From Halorhodospira sp. (GTDB lineage: Bacteria; Pseudomonadota; Gammaproteobacteria; Nitrococcales; Halorhodospiraceae): a DNA stretch of 13,837 nucleotides. The notes under the pieces are model-generated. The model saw only the letters and a list, made by a program, of their open reading frames with translations, was not told where the DNA came from and did not search any database. The translations under genes were made by a program, and so were the position numbers. Numbering within the stretch: the first letter of the stretch is position 1; each line of letters opens with the position of its first letter. Below are positions 6,510 to 13,837 of the stretch, piece by piece. The DNA is taken from NCBI GenBank assembly GCA_007127935.1, contig SKYL01000247.1, forward strand, positions 1-13,837. Reading direction: 5' to 3'.

Positions 6510-7679
6510 ATGATCGGTGACGGCTCGGCCCTGCGGTCCTACGAGGCACAGAAGCTGGTCCAGGGCGGATTCCTGGAGATCAGCGACGAAGACAAGACGT
6601 TCAAGGAACACCTGGAGAGCTTCCGCGCGGAACTCTGCAGTCGGGCGGGGATGGAGGCGTTGGACCGTATCGCGGTGGCCACCTACGACCCCGAAACCGA
6701 CATGCTCAAGACCTTTGCCCACGCCACCGAGGGCGATCCCCCGTTGCAGCACTACGATGTCCGGCTGGCGGATGTGCCGTCTCTGGGCCGCCTGGTCGAA
6801 GAGGGCGGCACGGAGCGGGTGATGGGGGACTTGTCCGATCTGCCGGCATGGACCCGCCACACCCAGGCGTTGCAGCGGGACGGCTATCGCTCCAGCTACA
6901 CCTTGCCGATGATCTACGATGGCGAGCTGTACGGTTTCGTCTTCTTCAATTCCCGGCAGCCGGGCTTTTTCAGCGGCGAGCGACTGGAGCGGGTGCGCCC
7001 CTACGTCCGCGTGGTCGCCCTGTTGGCCATCAACGCCATGCGGGATGCCCGCATGTTCCGCGGCGCCGCCCGCACCGCTATCGCCTTCAGCGCCATCCGC
7101 GACGACGAGACTGGCGGCCACTTGCAGCGCATGGCCCACTACAGCCGCCTGACGGCCTTGGAGTTGGCCGAGCGCCAGGGGCTTTCCGACGAATTTGTCG
7201 AACTGGTCTACCAGTTCGCCCCCCTTCATGACGTGGGCAAGATCGGCGTACCCGACCGCATCCTGCTCAAGCCCGGTCCGCTCGATGCGGATGAGATGGC
7301 CGAGATGCGCCAACACGTGGCCCACGGCGAGGCGATGGTAGAGACGATGATCCGCGAGTTGGGTCTGCACGCCACCGAACAGGCCGATATTCTGCGCAAC
7401 ATTGTCGCCAGCCACCACGAGGCGTGGGATGGATCGGGTTACCTGCGCGGCCTGCGGGGGGAGGGGATTCCGCTGGAGGGCCGGATCGTGGCGGTGGCCG
7501 ATGTCTTCGATGCCCTGACCTCGGAGCGGCCTTACAAGAAGGCGTGGAGCATCGACGAGGCCGTGGCGTTTCTGCGCTCCAAGGCCGGCGAGAAGTTCGA
7601 TCCCGAGTGCGTCGACGCCCTGTGCGCACGGATGGACGAGGCGCGGGCGGTCCGGTTGCGTTTTCTGGATTCCGGCTGA
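6510..7679 (+). CDS. GAF-like/HD-GYP domain protein, probable cyclic-di-GMP phosphodiesterase
   Basis: A 389-residue signalling protein without membrane segments. Residues about 30-185 look like a GAF-type sensor (GYRSSYTLPMIYDGELYGFVFF at 125-146 is the clearest part). Residues about 186-389 form an HD-GYP domain. Likely metal ligands are all present: E200, H204, H240-D241 in HDVGKIGVPD, H269, H302-H303 and D331 in VADVFDALTS. The spacings H240-H269 and H303-D331 match what I recall for a trinuclear-iron HD-GYP enzyme. The signature reads HHEAWDGSGYLRGLRG, so the usual GYP is GYL. HD-GYP enzymes hydrolyse cyclic-di-GMP to pGpG/GMP; activity here is inferred. The start is ATG at 6510 with GGGAG about 11 nt upstream, somewhat far. 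It is divergent from nrdJa and ends in its own terminator, so it is probably monocistronic. Confidence 0.92.
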   Translation: MIGDGSALRSYEAQKLVQGGFLEISDEDKTFKEHLESFRAELCSRAGMEALDRIAVATYDPETDMLKTFAHATEGDPPLQHYDVRLADVPSLGRLVEEGGTERVMGDLSDLPAWTRHTQALQRDGYRSSYTLPMIYDGELYGFVFFNSRQPGFFSGERLERVRPYVRVVALLAINAMRDARMFRGAARTAIAFSAIRDDETGGHLQRMAHYSRLTALELAERQGLSDEFVELVYQFAPLHDVGKIGVPDRILLKPGPLDADEMAEMRQHVAHGEAMVETMIRELGLHATEQADILRNIVASHHEAWDGSGYLRGLRGEGIPLEGRIVAVADVFDALTSERPYKKAWSIDEAVAFLRSKAGEKFDPECVDALCARMDEARAVRLRFLDSG

Positions 7680-7709
7680 TTCCGCCGCAAGGTCGGCAAA
7701 GTGCCCCGG

Positions 7710-7746
7710 GTGTCGGCTTCGGGAGGAAGCCGGCACCGATCTTTTT
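7710..7746 (+). terminator. Intrinsic terminator of the HD-GYP gene
   Basis: An 11-bp stem (7710-7720 with 7726-7736, one G-U pair, loop GGGAG) is followed after four bases by CTTTTT (7741-7746). It begins 31 nt after the HD-GYP stop and separates this gene from the convergent ATPase gene. On the minus strand no T-run follows the stem, so it acts mainly in the plus direction. Confidence 0.8.
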
Positions 7747-7775
7747 AGCGAATCGTCCGCTTGTTCAGCGTCTCC

Positions 7776-10487
<2,712 letters not shown>

Positions 10488-10585
10488 TCCTCCTCCCGGA
10501 TCACCCCATCACGATAGAACCTTCCGAACGAAGGATAGCGAAACCGCACACAAAATGATGCCGTTGGCACGCAAGGCTACCGGAA

Positions 10586-11113
10586 TCAGGTGGTAAAACC
10601 GGTCCACCGGCAAGAGAGATCGAAGCGCAACCAACTCCGATCCTTGGCATGCACCCAGAAACCGACCCACTCGTTATAGACCGTAAACTCGTTGAAAAAA
10701 TCGTCCCCGGCCGCGATGAGCACGCCGGTGAACTCGGCCTCGGGCGAGAATAAGAGTGCGTAGGACGACCGGACCGGTACGGTAAAGCCGGATGGGCGCA
10801 AATCGACCCTAAACAGATAGAGACCGGGGATATCCAAGGTGACGTTCGGATCGAGGGCCGGATTTTTCTTGGGATGAATGTCCGGGTTTTTTTCGGGGTT
10901 CAGCTCCGCCACCATACGGTGGTTCAACTTGCTCGCCACCATGGGGTTCATCCCCAACGACGTGCGGGGATTCAGATCGAGATTCTGAAACGGGTTCCGG
11001 CTCTCTGTCCGCCCCGGATCAAGGTCGTGAACCACTTCGGGGTTTAAGGAGCGCGTGAGATACGGATTGACGGGCGCGGCGATCGCCGGATCCCTTCTCG
11101 CTGGTATCTTCAA
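10586..11113 (-). CDS. Octapeptide-repeat protein of unknown function
   Basis: A protein of about 176 residues that I cannot assign to a named family. After about 15 residues come ten uninterrupted 8-residue units (residues 16-95) of the form [ND]-P-x-x-x-x-x-[LI], for example NPYLTRSL, NPEVVHDL, NPFQNLDL. They run directly into a C-terminal domain starting PGLYLFRVDLRPSGF and rich in aromatic residues (FFNEFTVYNEWVGFWVHAKDRSW), probably beta-rich. No signal peptide or membrane segment is seen. The proposed TTG start at 11113 follows AGGAAG; the frame stays open to another TTG at 11221, which would add 36 residues of unremarkable sequence. A possible promoter (TTGCCC, 17 nt, TACCAT ending near 11193) would favour the shorter form. 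Codons are less GC-rich than in the neighbours, with several T-runs, hinting at transfer. I vaguely recall similar NP-repeat hypothetical proteins in other gammaproteobacteria. Confidence 0.72.
   Translation of the reverse strand: MKIPARRDPAIAAPVNPYLTRSLNPEVVHDLDPGRTESRNPFQNLDLNPRTSLGMNPMVASKLNHRMVAELNPEKNPDIHPKKNPALDPNVTLDIPGLYLFRVDLRPSGFTVPVRSSYALLFSPEAEFTGVLIAAGDDFFNEFTVYNEWVGFWVHAKDRSWLRFDLSCRWTGFTT
10829..11068 (-). repeat. Ten tandem 24-bp coding repeats (octapeptides)
   Basis: The units in order are NPYLTRSL, NPEVVHDL, DPGRTESR, NPFQNLDL, NPRTSLGM, NPMVASKL, NHRMVAEL, NPEKNPDI, HPKKNPAL and DPNVTLDI. Position 1 is Asn or Asp in nine of ten, position 2 is Pro in nine of ten, and position 8 is hydrophobic in nine of ten. 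The DNA copies have diverged, so conservation is at protein level: an old repeat under selection rather than a recent expansion. Confidence 0.85.
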
Positions 11114-11204
11114 AATTCCGTCTTCCTGGAGAGCGCTCGCGCCCGGCGAAGACCGCCAAGGACACTTACCGAGGGGAACGTCAGCGCGGAAAATGGTACC
11201 TACA

Positions 11205-11237
11205 CGGTCCCCTTCGGGCAAGGGGGCCGCCCTTTTT
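11205..11237 (+). terminator. Orphan intrinsic terminator upstream of the response regulator
   Basis: A 10-bp stem (11205-11214 with 11220-11229, one G-U pair, loop CGGGC) is followed by CCC and TTTTT (11233-11237). It points in the plus direction, yet no plus-strand gene ends before it; the nearest one, the HD-GYP gene, has its own terminator 3.5 kb upstream. It lies 83 bp ahead of the response-regulator start, so it could be a leader attenuator, the end of a small RNA, or a block against stray transcription. Confidence 0.5.
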
Positions 11238-11320
11238 CCTCCCGCCCCCCTGCGCCCCTTTGTACCTCAAAGAGTCCGATGAATCTGATAAGCTAGGCCG
11301 CGTGATTCAGGGAGCCGGCG

Positions 11321-12187
11321 ATGAATAAACGAATCCATATCCTTGTTGTGGACGATGCCAGTTTTATCCGTGACTTGGTCAAGCGCGGAGTACGTGCGGG
11401 CTTTCCCGGATTTGCGGTGACCGAGGCCAGCAACGGCCGGCAGGCCAAGGCCAAACTGGTCAAGGGCGGATTTGACATCGTCCTCTGCGACTGGGAGATG
11501 CCGGAGATGGCCGGCGATGAGCTGCTGGAGTGGATGCGCAGCGAGCCCTCTCTGGCCGACACCCCCTTCATCATGATCACCAGCCGCGGCGACAAGGAGC
11601 ATGTGGTCCGAGCCCTGGACCTTGGGGCCACCAACTATATCGTCAAGCCGTTCACCAACGAGAAGCTGCTGGATGTCATGGGGCGCACGCTGTGCAAGTC
11701 CATGAAGATTTCACCGCGGGAACTGAAGCGACTCGGCTCCCCGGAGGTGGCGTTCCAGAGCCAGCCCCACGACCCGGCGGTCTCCGGCCTTTCCGCCGAC
11801 CTGACCGGCATAGCCCAGACTCTCTCCGCAGAGAAGTCTCAGGCCGCGGCGCCCCGCAAGGAACGGGCGGCACCGAAAAAGAAAGTGGTCACCCAGGTCC
11901 GCTTCTCCAACCGGACCTGCCCCTGCCTAGTCAAGGAAGTGGATTTCACGCAGTTGGTGGGCATCATCAAGCAACCGGAGACGCCGCCCAGGATCTTGGA
12001 GCAGGCCACCTTTGACTTCTCCACCCAGGACGAGAAGGTCTCCCGGATCAACGCCTACCTCCATGCCCTGGAGGCCGGCGAGGACCGGCAGGACACTGAG
12101 TACCTGCGGATCACCTTGCGGTTCGTGGACGACGACCCGGCCAAGCGCGACCACTTGGCGCAGTACTTCGGGGAGATCGACGGCTAG
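11321..12187 (+). CDS. Response regulator: CheY-like receiver with unidentified C-terminal domain
   Basis: A 288-residue response regulator. The receiver (residues 1-125) has the acidic pair D11-D12, the phosphorylated D57 in LCDWEMPEMAG, T87 in MITSRGD and K109 in IVKPF, so phosphotransfer looks intact. A linker (about 126-190) ends in an Ala/Lys/Pro-rich stretch with APKKK. The last 100 residues (about 187-288) form a domain I do not recognise, with CPC at 200-202, a PPRILEQATFDF segment, the helix RINAYLHALEAGE, and LRFVDDDPAKRDHL near the end. It lacks a helix-turn-helix, GGDEF, EAL or clear PilZ signature, so output is probably by protein contact. The start is ATG at 11321 with GGAG 6 nt upstream. 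No histidine kinase is adjacent. The 3' end stops 6 bp from the end of convergent dsbB. Confidence 0.9.
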   Translation: MNKRIHILVVDDASFIRDLVKRGVRAGFPGFAVTEASNGRQAKAKLVKGGFDIVLCDWEMPEMAGDELLEWMRSEPSLADTPFIMITSRGDKEHVVRALDLGATNYIVKPFTNEKLLDVMGRTLCKSMKISPRELKRLGSPEVAFQSQPHDPAVSGLSADLTGIAQTLSAEKSQAAAPRKERAAPKKKVVTQVRFSNRTCPCLVKEVDFTQLVGIIKQPETPPRILEQATFDFSTQDEKVSRINAYLHALEAGEDRQDTEYLRITLRFVDDDPAKRDHLAQYFGEIDG

Positions 12188-12193
12188 AACGCC

Positions 12194-12676
12194 CTACCTG
12201 CCGCCGGAGCGGGCCGCGCCGGCCACGGCGGCGGCGCCCAACCCCAGATAGAGCCCCAACGTCCACACCGGCAACGGCAACCCCATCACCGCGTCCACAT
12301 TGGCGCAGTCGGCGGTGCCGGCCAGCGCCTTCGTCAGGAGTTCATGCCACGGCAGGCGCTCCACCAAGGTCTCCCAGCCGACCCCGCAACCGATCACCGG
12401 CGGCTGCAGCTGGATCTGGATATGCCGCGCGGCCACGAGGACCCCGGCGAGGGCCACCCCCCCGACTGTCGCCGCGTAAACCCACCGGCCCCACCCCCGG
12501 GGTCCATGGAGGGCGGCAACCAAGGCCACCACCGCCAGCAGCGCGAAAACTCCCCGCTGGACCCAGCACAACGGGCACGGCTCCATGCCACCCACGGTCT
12601 CCAGCAACCAAGCCGCGACCAACACGCCGGCGGCGGCCAGCGCCACCGCCAGAAAGACCGCACGATCAGTGAACAA
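12194..12676 (-). CDS. dsbB: Disulfide bond formation protein B
   Basis: An inner-membrane quinone reductase that reoxidises the periplasmic thiol oxidase DsbA. The 160-residue form has four hydrophobic segments. The first periplasmic loop carries the CPLC redox pair (C34 and C37, within GGMEPCPLCWVQRG), and the second loop carries the second pair C97 and C124 (IGCGVGW ... GTADCANVD). GLPLPVWTLGLY near the end of the second loop matches the DsbB pattern. The frame is open to a GTG at 12706 (170 residues), but that region contains the SD AGGAGG, placed 6 nt before a TTG at 12676, so I choose the TTG. The gene lies downstream of arsB on the same strand, with a short repeat-like element in between, and converges with the response regulator. 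No dsbA is in the window. Confidence 0.93.
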   Translation of the reverse strand: MFTDRAVFLAVALAAAGVLVAAWLLETVGGMEPCPLCWVQRGVFALLAVVALVAALHGPRGWGRWVYAATVGGVALAGVLVAARHIQIQLQPPVIGCGVGWETLVERLPWHELLTKALAGTADCANVDAVMGLPLPVWTLGLYLGLGAAAVAGAARSGGR

Positions 12677-12682
12677 CGGTTT

Positions 12683-12688
12683 CCTCCT
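12683..12688 (-). promoter_or_regulatory. Shine-Dalgarno deciding the dsbB start
   Basis: The minus strand reads AGGAGG 6 nt before the TTG at 12676. In the longer open frame this motif would be coding (two Arg codons), which argues that translation starts at the TTG. Confidence 0.6.
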
Positions 12689-12716
12689 CCACTCAGGGAT
12701 CATCACGGCGCGCCAT

Positions 12717-12745
12717 CTAGATTGCTTCGCTGCGCTCGCAATGAC
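12717..12745. repeat. Short dispersed intergenic repeat-like element
   Basis: CTAGATTGCTTCGCTGCGCTCGCAATGAC lies in the arsB-dsbB gap. From memory, its core (ATTGC...GCTGCGCTCGCAATGAC) resembles a short element found in many bacterial genomes, which gives spurious translations such as DCFAALAMT. ATTGC and GCAAT form a 5-bp inverted repeat. Only one copy is seen in this window. Confidence 0.5.
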
Positions 12746-12764
12746 CGGTGAAGCGCGACGACCA

Positions 12765-13837
12765 TCAGGGACGAATCAGTACCAGCCACCCGGCCAGCGC
12801 CAATAGTGTAACCAACAGTACTGGGGGAGTGATCGTAATCCCGATCTTGAAATACTGGCCCCAGGTCACATGGACCCCCTTGCGGGCCAGCACGTGGAGC
12901 CACAACAGCGTCGCCAGGCTGCCGATGGGCGTGATCTTGGGACCGAGATCGGAGCCGATGACGTTAGCGTAAATCATTGCCTCCTTGACCAGCCCGGTGG
13001 CGCTCGACTCATCGATGGAGAGGGCCACCACCATCACCGCCGGCATATTGTTCATGATCGAGGAGAGGAAGGCGGCGATAAAGCCGGTCCCCACCGATGC
13101 GGCCACCACGCCGTACTGGGCGATCCAGTCGAGGGTTCCGGCGATCTCGGCGGTGAGCCCTTGGTTGCGCAGGCCGTAAACCACCAAGTACATGCCGATG
13201 GAGAAGATCACGATCTGCCACGGCGCGCTGAGGAAGATCCGCCGGGTGGAGATGGCGTGGCCGCGGGCGGCCACCGTCAACAGGATGGCGGCCCCGACAC
13301 CGACGATGGCCGAAATGGGCACCCCCATGGGCTCGATGACCAGGAAGGCCAGCAACAGCAACGCCAGCACCCCCCACCCGGCCTTGAAGACCGCCGGATC
13401 CTTGATCGCCTCCCGGGGCTCCCGCAACCCCTCGGCGGAGTAGGCCCTGGGAATCTGCTTGCGAAAGAGGATCAGCAACACCGCCAGGGAGGCGGCCACC
13501 GAGACCAGGTTCACCACGATCATCACCCCGGCGTACTCGGCGAACCCAATGCCGAAGAAATCCGCCGAGACGATGTTGACCAAGTTGGAGATCACCAGCG
13601 GCAACGAAGCGGTATCGGCGATGAAGCCGGCGGCTATGACGAAGGCAAAGGCGGCCCCGGCGGAGAAGCCCAGCGCCAGCAACATCTCCAGCACGATGGG
13701 GGTGAGCATCAAGGCCGCCCCGTCGTTGGCGAAGATCGCCGCCACCGCCGCCCCCAACAGGACGATGAAGGCGTAGAGCCGCAACCCGCTGCCGCCGCCC
13801 CAGCGCGCCACATGGAGCGCCGCCCACTCGAAGAACC
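12765..13837 (-). CDS. arsB: Arsenite efflux transporter ArsB (5' end outside the window)
   Basis: An inner-membrane transporter that exports arsenite or antimonite, driven by the proton gradient or by an ArsA ATPase. About 356 codons are present; the N-terminal 70 or so residues of a typical protein of about 430 lie beyond the right edge. The visible sequence starts FFEWAALHVARWGGG and stays close to Escherichia coli ArsB as I remember it: IFANDGAALMLTPIV, AAGFIADTASLPLVISNLVN, APWQIVIFSIGMYLVVYGLR, SSIMNNMP and DLGPKITPIGSLATLLWLH. About ten hydrophobic helices are visible. The in-frame GTG at 13811 is internal and not the start. No arsR, arsC or arsA is seen, but they could lie outside. 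The gene ends 88 bp before the preferred dsbB start. Confidence 0.95.
   Translation of the reverse strand, partial: FFEWAALHVARWGGGSGLRLYAFIVLLGAAVAAIFANDGAALMLTPIVLEMLLALGFSAGAAFAFVIAAGFIADTASLPLVISNLVNIVSADFFGIGFAEYAGVMIVVNLVSVAASLAVLLILFRKQIPRAYSAEGLREPREAIKDPAVFKAGWGVLALLLLAFLVIEPMGVPISAIVGVGAAILLTVAARGHAISTRRIFLSAPWQIVIFSIGMYLVVYGLRNQGLTAEIAGTLDWIAQYGVVAASVGTGFIAAFLSSIMNNMPAVMVVALSIDESSATGLVKEAMIYANVIGSDLGPKITPIGSLATLLWLHVLARKGVHVTWGQYFKIGITITPPVLLVTLLALAGWLVLIRP

Noticed and set aside
6408..7736. 442-residue minus-strand open frame opposite the HD-GYP gene
   Set aside because: The opposite strand has clear HD-GYP motifs and a terminator in the right place; this frame shows no family signature.
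10519..10535. Small hairpin CCTTC-GAAGG between the ATPase and the repeat gene
   Set aside because: The stem is only 5 bp and the following bases (TTCTATC on the minus strand) are a poor T-run, too weak to call a terminator.
11055..11282. 75-residue plus-strand frame with a hydrophobic start (MRYGLTGAAIAGSLLAG)
   Set aside because: It is antisense to the repeat gene, runs through the orphan terminator, has Arg/Pro-rich low-complexity sequence after the start, and no good SD was seen.
11265..11291. Possible sigma-28 promoter before the response regulator (TCTGATAA at 11284-11291)
   Set aside because: The -10 half resembles GCCGATAA, but no TAAA-type -35 lies at the right spacing, and the only similar bases are out of phase.

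Overview
The window is chromosomal DNA from a GC-rich bacterium, most likely a gammaproteobacterium. Pointers are the split class II ribonucleotide reductase (separate NrdJa and NrdJb chains, as in Pseudomonas), a YajG-type lipoprotein, DsbB and an ArsB very close to the enterobacterial protein. The strong codon bias leaves long antisense open frames that are not genes. I cannot name the genus.

Positions 1-6190, minus strand: a leftward cluster starts with nrdJa, whose reading frame holds a 377-residue intein with a LAGLIDADG homing endonuclease domain. It continues with nrdJb, a patatin-like phospholipase, a YajG-like lipoprotein and a small single-span membrane protein. Spacing is tight (21 and 40 nt, then a 68-nt gap, then a 4-nt overlap), so at least the first three genes look co-transcribed. 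Positions 6191-6509 are a 319-bp divergent intergenic region with a pair of NrdR-like boxes whose starts are 32 bp apart and one perfect DnaA box. Both fit control of deoxynucleotide supply with the replication cycle.

Positions 6510-7746, plus strand: a GAF-like/HD-GYP phosphodiesterase with a GYL variant of the signature, followed by a clear intrinsic terminator. Positions 7776-10487, minus strand: a P2-type cation ATPase lacking several canonical calcium ligands. Positions 10586-11113, minus strand: an unrecognised protein made of ten tandem octapeptides headed by Asn/Asp-Pro plus a C-terminal domain. Positions 11205-11237 hold an orphan plus-strand terminator in front of a response regulator (11321-12187, plus) with an unidentified output domain. 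It converges with dsbB (minus). A short repeat-like element separates dsbB from arsB, which runs off the right edge.

The left half concerns DNA precursor synthesis and envelope lipids/lipoproteins; the right half is a mix of signalling, ion transport, periplasmic disulfide formation and arsenite efflux. No tRNA, rRNA, CRISPR array or insertion sequence was seen. The points most worth following are the intein placed directly before the catalytic cysteine of NrdJa, the NrdR/DnaA control region, and the octapeptide-repeat protein.
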